64,000 bases of DNA from contig JAHBWA010000004.1 of the NCBI GenBank assembly GCA_019637195.1, positions 62,001 to 126,000 of the forward strand, written 5' to 3'. The position numbers and the translations under genes are program-made. Each line of letters begins with the position of its first letter. Position 1 is the first letter of the stretch. Source of the stretch: Labilithrix sp. Its GTDB lineage: Bacteria > Myxococcota_A > Polyangia > Polyangiales > Polyangiaceae. A model generated the notes under the pieces. It did not search any database. It was not told the origin of the DNA and saw only the letters and a program-made list of their open reading frames with translations. Below, piece by piece: positions 9,170-16,941 of the stretch.

Positions 9170-9901
9170 TCAGCGGCGGATGTCGGGCTTGTCGCGCGGG
9201 ACGGAGGCGTCGTCGGTGGTGCGCAGCGGGTCGATCGTGATCGCCGTCACGATGCGCGCGCTGCCGACGGCGAGGCGTGAGGCGAGGACCTCGTCGTCCT
9301 TCGTCGAGGGGATGCGGGTCGCGAGGTGCACGAGCAGGCACCGGCGGAGGAAGGCGCCGAAGAGGAAGACGTGGCCCTCGATCGTGCCGCCCTCGCCGGC
9401 GGGATCGATCGCGACCCAGACGCGCGAGTCGTAGGCGTCGGGCCCGACGGTGACCCGATCTTCGACCGTCGAGAGGGCCGGCTTCATCACCCAGCCGCGG
9501 GCGCGCGCGCGCTGTTCGCAGCGCTGCCGGTTCATCAGCTCGTCCTCCTGCGTCGCGACGAGCGTGAGACGCGAGTCCGTGGGCGGGTGGACGGCGACGA
9601 GCTCCGCGCCGCGGTGATCGTCGATCTTCCACGCGCGCCCGTCGGGCAGCGGGATGGTCGCCTGGAAGCGCTTCGAGTGGAATTTGCCCCACGCGGCGTC
9701 GTCGCGCGCGTACTCGGGCGCCGCCGTCGATGCGGCAGGAGCCGGCGCGTCGGCCGGGCTGCGCGTCGCCGCCGTCGTCACGGGCGGATCTCCGCACGCC
9801 GCGGCGAGCGTCGCCGCCGCCAGCGCGCGGAGGAGCGCCCCCCTCGTGAGCGCCGGCGCGCGGGCCGCCGGCGCGAGCGCGCTCAGAGGGCGGAGAGCCA
9901 C
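9170..9901 (-). CDS. Putative lipoprotein of unknown function
   Basis: The 243-residue reading begins at a GTG inside the end of the aminotransferase gene (19-bp overlap) and gives a signal peptide ending TLAAAC, a good lipobox. The mature part opens with an Ala/Pro/Thr linker and continues as a soluble domain with a KFHSKRFQATIPLP start and a C-terminal half that resembles the PsbP/DUF1795 type of small beta-rich fold. No catalytic motif is seen. Translational coupling to ilvE is likely from the overlap. The fold resemblance is weak, so it is left as a hypothetical lipoprotein. Confidence 0.68.
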   Translation of the reverse strand: MALRPLSALAPAARAPALTRGALLRALAAATLAAACGDPPVTTAATRSPADAPAPAASTAAPEYARDDAAWGKFHSKRFQATIPLPDGRAWKIDDHRGAELVAVHPPTDSRLTLVATQEDELMNRQRCEQRARARGWVMKPALSTVEDRVTVGPDAYDSRVWVAIDPAGEGGTIEGHVFLFGAFLRRCLLVHLATRIPSTKDDEVLASRLAVGSARIVTAITIDPLRTTDDASVPRDKPDIRR

Positions 9902-10803
9902 TCGGGGTGACTGGTGTCGCTGCCGCGCACGACGTCGAAGAACTTCGCCTGAAGCTTCTTCGTGACGGGGCCGACGACGCCGTCGCCCACCGCGCGGTCG
10001 TCGATCTCGCGCACCGGCGTGATCTCGGCCGCGGTGCCGGTGAAGAACACCTCGTCCGCGAGCCAGAGCTGGTCGCGGGTGAGGCGGGCCTCCTGGACCG
10101 TGAGGCCCATCTCGCGCGCGAGCGTGATGATCGTGTCGCGCGTGATGCCCTCGAGGATCGACGACGAGAGATCCGGGGTGATGAGCTTGCCCTTCTTGAC
10201 GAGGAAGATGTTCTCGCCCGAGCCCTCGGAGACGTAGCCGTTCGGGTCGAGGAGGATGGCCTCGTCGTAGCCGCCGAGCTTCGCTTCGCGCTTGGCGAGG
10301 ACGCTGTTCGTGTACTGGCCCATCATCTTCGCCTTCGCGAGGCTGACGTTGACGTGGTGCCGCGCGAACGAGCTGACCTTGCAGCGGATGCCGCTCCTGA
10401 GCGCCTCGTCGCCGAGGTAGGCGCCCCACTTCCACGCGATCACGGTGGCGCGGACGGGGTTGTTCGGCGCGTAGATGCCCATCGCGCCCTCGCCGAGGAA
10501 CACGACCGGCCGGAGGTAGCCCTCCTCGAGGCTGTTCGCCTTCAGCGTGTCCGCGCACGCGCGCATGATCTGCTCGCGCGTGAACTTCGGCTGGAGGAGC
10601 ACCATCTTGCACGTGTCGAACAGGCGGTCGACGTGCTCGCGGAGGCGGAAGATGTAGCTCTTGCCGTCCGCGCGCTTGTAACAGCGGATGCCCTCGAACG
10701 CGCCGAGGCCGTAGTGAAACGAGTGCGTGAGCAGATGGACCTGCGCGTCGTCCCAGGGAACGAGCTCTCCGTCGACCCAGATTTGTTGAAGCTTTTCGAC
10801 CAT
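9883..10803 (-). CDS. ilvE: Branched-chain amino acid aminotransferase
   Basis: This fold-type IV PLP enzyme catalyses the last step of valine, leucine and isoleucine synthesis and their first catabolic step. At 306 residues it has the normal IlvE length. The sequence shows HYGLGAFEGIR near the N terminus, the PLP lysine at Lys159 (KAKMMGQYTNS), EGSGENIF, the GITRDTI segment and the GTAAEITPV phosphate-binding loop. GGAG lies six bases before the ATG. The downstream lipoprotein gene overlaps its last codons. No other ilv or leu gene is nearby. Confidence 0.95.
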   Translation of the reverse strand: MVEKLQQIWVDGELVPWDDAQVHLLTHSFHYGLGAFEGIRCYKRADGKSYIFRLREHVDRLFDTCKMVLLQPKFTREQIMRACADTLKANSLEEGYLRPVVFLGEGAMGIYAPNNPVRATVIAWKWGAYLGDEALRSGIRCKVSSFARHHVNVSLAKAKMMGQYTNSVLAKREAKLGGYDEAILLDPNGYVSEGSGENIFLVKKGKLITPDLSSSILEGITRDTIITLAREMGLTVQEARLTRDQLWLADEVFFTGTAAEITPVREIDDRAVGDGVVGPVTKKLQAKFFDVVRGSDTSHPEWLSAL

Positions 10804-11000
10804 CGGAGCTCCGTGAAGGTGGCGTGCTGCAGTCCTCGGCGAACAGTAGTCCCGACACGTGCATCGGGCCAGCCTGAACGAACGTCGTGGGCCGATCGAT
10901 GATGCTGCGAAGCGTCACCCGCGCGCGACGTCGCTCACGCCCGCGGCGTCGGGCGCGACGCAAGATCGCCTCTGTGCGCCGAGGACTGTGCGTGAGCCAC

Positions 11001-11801
11001 TCAGTGGCGGAGCGCGACGTAGACGGCGCCTTCGCCACCGTCCTCGTCGTGCGCGGTCGCGAAGGCCGCGACGTGCTCGCGCGCGCGGCCCTGCGAGAGC
11101 CACGCCGCGATCTCGCCGCGGAGGACGCCGCCCGGCGCGGCCGAGTGCTCGCCCTTGCCGTGGATGACGAGGACGCACCGCTCGCCGCGTGTCCGCTGTG
11201 CGCGGAGGAACTCGAGCAGCTTCTCGCGCGCCGCCTCCGCGCCGAGCCCGTGCAGATCGAGACGGCCGTCGATCGGGAGCTTGCCGCGGCGGAGATCGCG
11301 CACGAGCGCCGGCGGGACGTCGACGCGGCGTCCCTCGACGCGCCGGCCGTCGTCGGTGACCTCGAAGCGGACGGCGTCGTCGACGAGGTGATGCAGGTGA
11401 TCGAGCACAGCCTTGGCCTCCTCGCGCGCACGCTCGCGGAGGTCGACCGGCTTGGTCTCGTTCGGCGTGACGCGGGCGGTGCCGGCCACGGGGACGCGGT
11501 TGCCCCGGTCCTCGAGCGGGACGACGCCGCTCATCATCCGATGGAACGCGAGCTCGTCGTCGCGATCGCTCTCGGCGGTCCGCTTCTCGACGCGCGCGGG
11601 CGCGGGGCGCTGCGCGGGCGCGGGCAGCGGGCGCTTGCCGGCGGCGATGCGCGCGCGATCCGCCTCTTCCTTGGCGCGCTGCTCGGCGTCGATCTTCGCC
11701 TTGAGGTCGCCGAGCCCAGCCGCGAGCGGCTTGAACCCTCCGAACTTCGGCAGCTCGGGCTCGCGACTCGATTTTTCGCCCTTCGGCTTCTTCTTCGCCA
11801 T
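11001..11801 (-). CDS. Smr domain protein
   Basis: Of 266 residues, the N-terminal half is charged and low in complexity (Lys/Glu/Pro rich, probably disordered), and the C-terminal 90 residues form an Smr domain with the LDLHGL motif and the HGKGEHS loop. Smr domains are structure-selective DNA or RNA nickases; stand-alone ones of this type are annotated as Smr/MutS2-like. The ATG shares one base with the stop of the upstream [2Fe-2S] gene (TGATG), so the two are translationally coupled. An endonuclease role in RNA surveillance or recombination is possible from the family but not shown here. Confidence 0.88.
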   Translation of the reverse strand: MAKKKPKGEKSSREPELPKFGGFKPLAAGLGDLKAKIDAEQRAKEEADRARIAAGKRPLPAPAQRPAPARVEKRTAESDRDDELAFHRMMSGVVPLEDRGNRVPVAGTARVTPNETKPVDLRERAREEAKAVLDHLHHLVDDAVRFEVTDDGRRVEGRRVDVPPALVRDLRRGKLPIDGRLDLHGLGAEAAREKLLEFLRAQRTRGERCVLVIHGKGEHSAAPGGVLRGEIAAWLSQGRAREHVAAFATAHDEDGGEGAVYVALRH

Positions 11802-12373
11802 CAGTCTTCTCTCGTGGCTCGGCCGCGGATCATCGCGGACAGGGCGCTCTTGACCGACTGGACGCCGGCGAGCACGCCGTCGGCGTAGTGCCAGTCGGGA
11901 TCGTCGAGCTCGGGGAAGTCGTGCGGGTTCTGCACGTCTTCGAGCGTGAGCCCGGGCTTCAAGCGGCGCGCGAGGTCGAGCACCTTCTTCCGCTGGAGCT
12001 CCTCGAGCGCGTCGAGCTCGCGCGCGATCTCGGCGACGCTGGGCTCGTCCGGTCTCGCGCCGCGGCTCGCGTCGGGCCCGGGAGCGGGCGCGTCGAGGAG
12101 CGCGCCCGCGTCCGCCGGAGCCACCTCGGTCACGATCGCGCTCGTCGCGCCGGCGGGCCACCGCGCCACGGTCGCGCCGTCCCGGGGGCAGATGCCGAGG
12201 CAGTGGGTCTTCGTCACCCACGTCGTCGCGATCTCGCCGCGTCGCCCGACCTCGCGCTTGAGCGCGTCGTAGACCGCGTCACCGCGTGCGCCGCACCCGG
12301 GGCCGAGCGGAGAGCCCTCGCGGCGGTTGGCGCAGACGAAGAGGTGGAGTCGCGGCGCGGGGGCGTCCCTCAT
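11801..12373 (-). CDS. Thioredoxin-fold [2Fe-2S] ferredoxin protein
   Basis: Residues 1-90 resemble the COG3411 family of thioredoxin-like [2Fe-2S] ferredoxins. The cluster cysteines appear as Cys14 (FVCANRREGS), a second one about 12 residues later (GPGCGARGD) and the pair THCLGICPRDG. The remaining 100 residues are charged and helical with a conserved-looking DDPDWHYADGVL segment of unknown role. A role as soluble electron carrier is inferred. It heads a coupled pair with the Smr gene. The 220 bp upstream contains GGATCC inverted repeats. Confidence 0.83.
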   Translation of the reverse strand: MRDAPAPRLHLFVCANRREGSPLGPGCGARGDAVYDALKREVGRRGEIATTWVTKTHCLGICPRDGATVARWPAGATSAIVTEVAPADAGALLDAPAPGPDASRGARPDEPSVAEIARELDALEELQRKKVLDLARRLKPGLTLEDVQNPHDFPELDDPDWHYADGVLAGVQSVKSALSAMIRGRATRED

Positions 12374-12471
12374 GACGATCCGATGTCTACCACCGTCGCG
12401 CACCGTCGCGCCGGCGGGACCGCGAGCATACAAGTGCGCACATGAGGCCCTAACTGTCCGAGATCGAACAT

Positions 12472-12500
12472 GGATCCGCGGAGCGGATCCCCCCGGATCC
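12472..12500. repeat. Cluster of GGATCC inverted repeats in a divergent promoter region
   Basis: GGATCCGC and GCGGATCC form an eight-base inverted repeat with a three-base centre at 12472-12490. A third GGATCC follows at 12495-12500 within a CCCCGGATCC context. The cluster lies between the divergent [2Fe-2S] gene (start 12373) and the pseudokinase gene (start 12593). It could be an operator or a transcript hairpin; nothing in the sequence decides. Confidence 0.4.
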
Positions 12501-12592
12501 GCGCGGGGGCGATCACCCCGCGGTTTCGCGGCATTCCGTGGGCAAGCGCGTACGGTTCGGTCGTTGCATGACGAGCTCTCGTTGCGGTCGCC

Positions 12593-13675
12593 ATGGTGAG
12601 CTCGAAGCGTCGGCAGCTGGGACCTGAAGAGCGTGTGGACCTCGGCGACGGCCGTCACGTCCAGCTGCTCGACGTGCTCGGCAAGGGCGGGGGCGCGACC
12701 GTCCAGCGCGGCCTCGTCTGCTCGAGCCGCGGCGTGCGCCGGCCCGTCGCCGTGAAGCTCTTCGAGGCCGTCTCGAGCGACGAGGCCGAGCAGGTCCGCC
12801 AGACCCTGACGCGGACGGTGCGCCGCGTGGCGTGCATCCAGCACCCGAACGTCGTCGGCGTGTACGAGCACGGCGACTGGCGAGGGCGCCCGTTCGTGCT
12901 GTCCGAGCTCATCGCGGGCGTGTCGCTCGCCCAGCTCCACGAGGCGTACACCGCGAAGAAGCGCCGGCTCCCGCTCGACCTCGCGCTCTTCATCGCGGCC
13001 GAGATCGCCGAGGGCCTCGCGGGCGCGCGCGTCGCGCGCGATCACGAAGGCGTCCAGCTCGGCGTCGTGCACCACGCGCTGTCGGCGCGCGAGGTCCTCC
13101 TCTCGTGGCTCGGGGAGGTGAAGGTCAGCGACTTCGAGGCGAGCACGACCCGCGCCGCGACGTCGAGCATTCGCAGCCTGCGCGGCGTCGCGACCCGCGC
13201 GTCTACGATGGCGCCGGAGGTCGCGCGGGGGCAGGTCGCCGACGCCCGCTCGGACGTCTTCTCGTTCGGCGTGCTGCTCCGCGAGCTCCTCGTCGGGCCG
13301 CGGTTCCCGGTCGGCCTCACGAACTCGGAGTCGATCCGTCTGGCGCGCGAGGGCTACGTCCAGCCGATGACGTTCCAGCCGCATCTTCCCGCGGGCGTCG
13401 ACGGCGTCATGTTCCGTGCGCTCGAGGTCGATCCCGAGGCGCGCTACCCCAACGCGTGCGCGCTGGCGGTCGATCTCCGGCGCGTCGTGCTCTCGATGGG
13501 CGTCGGCGACGGGCGCTACTTCCTCCGCAAGGCCCTCGAGCGCGAGTGGTCGCAGTACGTCGAGGAGGTCACCGCGCCGCGCTTCGTCGCGCCGGCGGCG
13601 AACGCCGACGACGGCTACGAGCCGTACGACGGCGAGCTCGTCGCGTTCGAGCCGCGCGAGAAGCGGCGCAGGTAG
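12593..13675 (+). CDS. Ser/Thr protein kinase-fold protein, probable pseudokinase
   Basis: This 360-residue protein is clearly related to myxobacterial Hanks-type kinases. The glycine loop is LGKGGGATVQ, the ATP lysine is Lys55 (PVAVK), the APE motif is at 207-209 and DVFSFG is at 221-226. The catalytic HRD motif is replaced by His160-His161-Ala162, the metal-binding Asn167 by Glu, and DFG by Asp180-Phe181-Glu182. Loss of the catalytic Asp and the Asn argues against normal phosphotransfer, so a scaffold or allosteric role is inferred. It has no transmembrane segment and no sensor domain. Its last 61 bases overlap the convergent NUDIX gene. Confidence 0.85.
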   Translation: MVSSKRRQLGPEERVDLGDGRHVQLLDVLGKGGGATVQRGLVCSSRGVRRPVAVKLFEAVSSDEAEQVRQTLTRTVRRVACIQHPNVVGVYEHGDWRGRPFVLSELIAGVSLAQLHEAYTAKKRRLPLDLALFIAAEIAEGLAGARVARDHEGVQLGVVHHALSAREVLLSWLGEVKVSDFEASTTRAATSSIRSLRGVATRASTMAPEVARGQVADARSDVFSFGVLLRELLVGPRFPVGLTNSESIRLAREGYVQPMTFQPHLPAGVDGVMFRALEVDPEARYPNACALAVDLRRVVLSMGVGDGRYFLRKALEREWSQYVEEVTAPRFVAPAANADDGYEPYDGELVAFEPREKRRR

Positions 13676-14223
13676 GTCTCGAGGGCGCTCACGACGAGCG
13701 CGTGCGTGATCTGACCGGAGTCGAGGACCTCGGCGACATCGGCCCGCGGGACGAGCGCGACCTCGAGGTCCTCGAGATCGTCGAAGGCCGTCGCCCCGAC
13801 CAACCGGGCGCCGCGCGCGAGGTACGTGAAGCACTTGTTGCCCTGGAGCGCCGGGTTCGGCTCGACGACGCTGAGGAGCTCGACGGACGTGGCCTCGTAC
13901 CCGGTCTCCTCGCGGAGCTCGCGCAGGGCGGCGGCCTCCGGAGACTCGCCCTCGTCGATGACGCCGCCCGGGATCTCGAGCGACAGCGCGTCGGTGCCGA
14001 AGCGGTACTGCCACACGAGGACGAGCTCGCCGGCGTCGGTCTCGGCGACGACGTTGCACCAGTCGGGGCACGCGAAGACGAAGACGTCCCGCGGCAGGCC
14101 GTCGTACTGCAGGCGATCGACGCGGAAGACGCCGTGGTCGGCGACGGCGTGGACGGCCTTGCGTTCGAGCTTGGTGACGCTCTTCGGGGGAGCGACGCGC
14201 GGGGCGCGAGGGAAGAGGCTCAT
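13615..14223 (-). CDS. NUDIX hydrolase (ADP-ribose pyrophosphatase-like)
   Basis: The 202-residue enzyme carries a complete Nudix box, GGVIDEGESPEAAA followed by LRELREETGY, at about residues 83-106. Nudix enzymes cleave nucleoside diphosphates linked to another group; the preceding EIPGG motif and the later NPALQGNKCFTYLA segment fit the ADP-ribose/sugar-nucleotide group. Its 3' end overlaps the pseudokinase gene on the other strand by 61 bp, covering a Ser-rich tail outside the fold. It is divergent from cysE with only 55 bp between starts. Confidence 0.88.
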   Translation of the reverse strand: MSLFPRAPRVAPPKSVTKLERKAVHAVADHGVFRVDRLQYDGLPRDVFVFACPDWCNVVAETDAGELVLVWQYRFGTDALSLEIPGGVIDEGESPEAAALRELREETGYEATSVELLSVVEPNPALQGNKCFTYLARGARLVGATAFDDLEDLEVALVPRADVAEVLDSGQITHALVVSALETYLRRFSRGSNATSSPSYGS

Positions 14224-14278
14224 TTCCAGGCCTCTTTTACGCTAAGCTGTCGCCCCCCGCGAACCGGGTGTTCTGGCC

Positions 14279-15040
14279 ATGTCGTTGACGAAGGCGGCTC
14301 TGCGATGGATCCGCGGCATCCCCGCCGCCGTCGCGCACGCGCGCGAGGACCTCGCCGCCGTCCGCGCGAACGATCCCGCGGCGCGCTCGCCGCTCGAGGT
14401 CGCGCTCTTCTACCCGGGCGTGCACGCCCTCTGGATGCACCGCGTCGCGCACGATCTCTGGGCGAACGACGCGCCGTTCTCCGCGCGGGCGCTGGCGCAC
14501 CTCAACCGTTTCGTCACCGGCATCGAGATCCACCCGGGCGCGACCATCGGCCGGCGCGTCGTCATCGACCACGGGATGGGCATCGTCATCGGCGAGACCG
14601 CGACCATCGGCGACGACTGCCTCCTCTACAAGGGCGTCGTCCTCGGCGGCGTCTCGCTCGCGCGGACCATCCGCCACCCACAGCTCAAGAGCGGCGTGGT
14701 CGTCGGATCGAACGCGTGCATCCTCGGGGCGATCGACATCGGCGAGGGCGCGCGCATCGGCTCGGGGAGCGTCGTCGTCCGCCCGGTCCCCTCGGGCGCC
14801 ACGGTCGTCGGCGTCCCGGCGCGCGTCATCGTGCCGGCGAAGCACCGCTTCGACGCCGCGCTCGACCACGCGAACCTGCCCGACCCGGTGCAGGACATGA
14901 TCCGCGCGCTCGTCGCGCAGAACGAGCGGCTCCGCGCGCGCGTCGAGAACCTCGAGTCCAAGCTCGACATCGCGCACGTCGAGGAGCCGACCTTCCTGCC
15001 GTACGAGGGCGAAGAGCTCCCGCCGGCCGACGGGGGCTGA
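14279..15040 (+). CDS. cysE: Serine O-acetyltransferase
   Basis: Serine acetyltransferase makes O-acetylserine, the cysteine precursor. The 253 residues show the N-terminal helical part (FYPGVHALWMHRVAH), then the left-handed beta-helix hexapeptide repeats with the signature EIHPGATIGRRVVIDHGMG and GIVIGETATIGDDCLLYKG. The usual loop GVTLGGTG is replaced here by GVVLGGVSLART; the catalytic Asp-His pair (IDHG) is kept. A C-terminal coiled helix of about 60 residues (QNERLRARVENLESKLD) extends beyond the usual end. It precedes the second smpB by 12 bp and may share its transcript. Confidence 0.92.
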   Translation: MSLTKAALRWIRGIPAAVAHAREDLAAVRANDPAARSPLEVALFYPGVHALWMHRVAHDLWANDAPFSARALAHLNRFVTGIEIHPGATIGRRVVIDHGMGIVIGETATIGDDCLLYKGVVLGGVSLARTIRHPQLKSGVVVGSNACILGAIDIGEGARIGSGSVVVRPVPSGATVVGVPARVIVPAKHRFDAALDHANLPDPVQDMIRALVAQNERLRARVENLESKLDIAHVEEPTFLPYEGEELPPADGG

Positions 15041-15052
15041 CGAGGGACGACG

Positions 15053-15553
15053 ATGGGCGCACCGGTGAAGAAGGCGGCCAAGGAGGACGCGATCGAGAAG
15101 ATCATCGTCCAGAACCGCCGCGCGACGTTCGACTACGCGATCGACGACAAGCTCGAGGCGGGCATCGTGCTCGTCGGCAGCGAGGTGAAATCGATGCGCG
15201 CCGGCAAGGTCGAGCTCGTCGACGCCTACGCCGCCGTCGAGCGCGACGAGCTCTGGCTCAAGCAGATGTACATCGCGCCGTTCGAGCAGGCCGCGGCGTT
15301 CCCGCACGAGCCGCGCCGCGCGCGCAAGCTCCTGGTCAAGACCTCGGAGATCGTCCGCATCGACCGCGCCGTCTCGCGCGAGGGGATGACGCTCATCCCG
15401 CTGCGCCTCTATTTCAAGGGCGGTCGCGTGAAGGTCGAGCTCGGCCTGGCGCGGGGCAAGAAGACTCACGACAAGCGGGCGGACATCGCCGCGAAGACGG
15501 CGGACCGCGAGGCGCGCGTCGCGATGGGCCGCGCGCGCAAGGAGCGCGGATGA
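15053..15553 (+). CDS. SsrA-binding protein SmpB (copy 2)
   Basis: A second complete SmpB of 166 residues. It shows AGIVLVGSEVKSMRAG, ARKLLV, GMTLIPLRLYFKGG and THDKR, so the tmRNA-binding beta barrel looks intact. Against copy 1 (6717-7199) roughly half the positions agree; the tail after HDKR differs most (ADIAAKTADREARVAMGRAR). A GAGGGA ribosome binding site precedes the ATG. It sits between cysE and a PilZ-like gene whose ATG overlaps its stop (ATGA). Whether both copies serve tmRNA or one has another partner cannot be read from sequence. The standard symbol is given to copy 1 only for clarity. Confidence 0.93.
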   Translation: MGAPVKKAAKEDAIEKIIVQNRRATFDYAIDDKLEAGIVLVGSEVKSMRAGKVELVDAYAAVERDELWLKQMYIAPFEQAAAFPHEPRRARKLLVKTSEIVRIDRAVSREGMTLIPLRLYFKGGRVKVELGLARGKKTHDKRADIAAKTADREARVAMGRARKERG

Positions 15554-15843
15554 GCGCCGAGACGCCCGCGGGCCCGGCCGCGCACGTCACGTGGTCGAAG
15601 GGCGGCCACGCCGAGGTCGTGAGCTTGGTCGACGACGCGATCGTCCTCCGCTCGACGACGCCGGCGCCGCCGGGCGCGCGCCTCGAAGCGTCGCTCGCGA
15701 GCGATTCGGGCGCTGCCGTGAAGCTGAAGTCGTACGGGACGCACCGCGAGGCCGACGGCAGCTTCACGCTGAAGGGCCGCCTCATCGACGCGACGCGCGC
15801 GCTCCGCGATCGGCTCGCGGGGCTCGCGTCGGGCGCGGGCTGA
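15550..15843 (+). CDS. Small PilZ-like domain protein
   Basis: A 97-residue protein. The pattern of a small beta barrel with repeated Val/Leu and the ending LKGRLIDATRALRDRL resemble PilZ c-di-GMP domains, but the RxxxR and DxSxxG binding motifs are not clear. Binding to c-di-GMP is therefore uncertain. It overlaps the smpB copy 2 stop by four bases (ATGA), which suggests coupled translation. A hypothetical small regulatory protein is the safe alternative. Confidence 0.6.
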   Translation: MSAETPAGPAAHVTWSKGGHAEVVSLVDDAIVLRSTTPAPPGARLEASLASDSGAAVKLKSYGTHREADGSFTLKGRLIDATRALRDRLAGLASGAG

Positions 15844-15890
15844 GCGCGGCGTGCCGTGGCGGCGCCGCCGAGCGAGCCGTGCCGGCTACG

Positions 15891-16508
15891 TCACGGGATC
15901 GGGCGCACCAACATCGAGCCTGCGCCGAACGACGCCGGCACCTCGTAGTGCAGGCGCGCGCGGGCGTGCCTCTCCGAGTGCTGCGCGCACCAGAGCGCTT
16001 CGCCGTCGCTCGCCTCCTCGGCCGCGCGACACGCCGGGCAAGGTGGCTCGATCTCGGGGACCGCGGCGTGCTCCTTGGCGCGCGCCACCAGCGTCGGGCA
16101 GGGCGCCCCGCGGACGACGGCCTCCGAGACGGAGCCGAGGAACAGGCGATCGAGCATGCCCTTGCGGTGCGTCCCCACGACGATGAGGTCCGCGCCCAGA
16201 TCGCGCGCGAGCTGGATGACGTAGCGCGACGGGGTGTCGAACGCGAGGTGCACGATGATGCGCGAGGCCAGCTCCCCGGACAACCGGGCCTTCGTATCCT
16301 CGAGGAGCGTCTGCCCCTCCCGCATGGCCTCCATCGCGCTGGCGGCGCCGCCGCTCCCGGACGCGCCGATGTCGACGACATGGACGAGGTGTACGTCGGC
16401 GTCGAGCGCGCGCGCCATGCGCGTCGCGGTGACGATGACCTGCTCGGTGGCGGTCGAGCCGTCGAGCGCGGCGACGATGACGGTTCGGGTCGTGGCTTCG
16501 GGTTTCAT
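15891..16508 (-). CDS. Universal stress protein (UspA domain) with a Cys/His C-terminal tail
   Basis: Residues 8-150 form a UspA domain with the nucleotide-binding motif VVGTHRKGMLDRLFLGSVSE (the G-2x-G-9x-G-S/T pattern). The last 55 residues are not part of the usual fold and carry CPAC, then WCAQH, then further histidines (HSERHARARLHYEVP), a layout that could hold a zinc ion. The protein is probably a stress-responsive ATP-binding protein; the tail function is unknown. A sigma-54-like promoter is visible about 30-45 bp upstream. RBS GGAGAG lies seven bases before the ATG. Confidence 0.87.
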   Translation of the reverse strand: MKPEATTRTVIVAALDGSTATEQVIVTATRMARALDADVHLVHVVDIGASGSGGAASAMEAMREGQTLLEDTKARLSGELASRIIVHLAFDTPSRYVIQLARDLGADLIVVGTHRKGMLDRLFLGSVSEAVVRGAPCPTLVARAKEHAAVPEIEPPCPACRAAEEASDGEALWCAQHSERHARARLHYEVPASFGAGSMLVRPIP

Positions 16509-16941
16509 CAGGGCTCTCCGTTCGAACGCTCCTCAAGCACCGCGCGTGCCGCGCGCGATCGACGGGAAACCTCGCGAAAACGGCGCATCGGCGAGCAAGG
16601 CGTGCGTCGCGACGCAGAAGCTGCGCGGGCGGGTGAGAGCGGGCGGGTGAGGGCGATCCGCGCCAAGCATCGAACGGTGCGTTCGTGATCCGCGCGCACT
16701 GCGCTTCGCACCAAGCCAAGAGAGGCCGCTCGGTGGCCACGACCGAGGTGCGGGGAGTGCCCACCGATCGTCACGCTCGCGCTCGCAGCGGAATTTTCGG
16801 GTCGGTAGGCTTTTATCAAATTCGATCACGCAAAATTTTCGCGCGATGACCCGGTCGTCGCCGAGGCGACGACAAGAAGTCAGGGCGGTGACGAGCACCC
16901 TTGGGAGGGGGTGGGATGCGTCGAGCCCGGGGCCAAAAACG
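16509..16941. other. 433-bp divergent intergenic region with an AT-rich island
   Basis: No gene is visible. At 16790-16841 the sequence becomes AT-rich, unlike its surroundings, and contains two copies of AATTTTCG at 16792-16799 and 16834-16841. Their starts are 42 bases apart, four helical turns. The island lies about 100 bp before the lipoprotein operon and is a likely regulatory region for it. I could not fix -35 and -10 elements. Confidence 0.5.
16537..16550 (-). promoter_or_regulatory. Candidate sigma-54 promoter of the universal stress protein gene
   Basis: On the minus strand the sequence GGCACGCGCGGTGC has GG and GC separated by exactly ten bases, as in -24/-12 promoters, with the surrounding pattern cGGCAC-N5-gTGCt differing from TGGCAC-N5-TTGC at two positions. 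It lies about 30 bases upstream of the start codon, which leaves a short leader holding the RBS. Inference from motif and spacing only. Confidence 0.4.

Noticed and set aside
13615..13675. Frameshift or misannotation at the pseudokinase/NUDIX overlap
   Set aside because: Both domains are complete before the overlap; only disordered tails overlap, which is tolerable for convergent genes.
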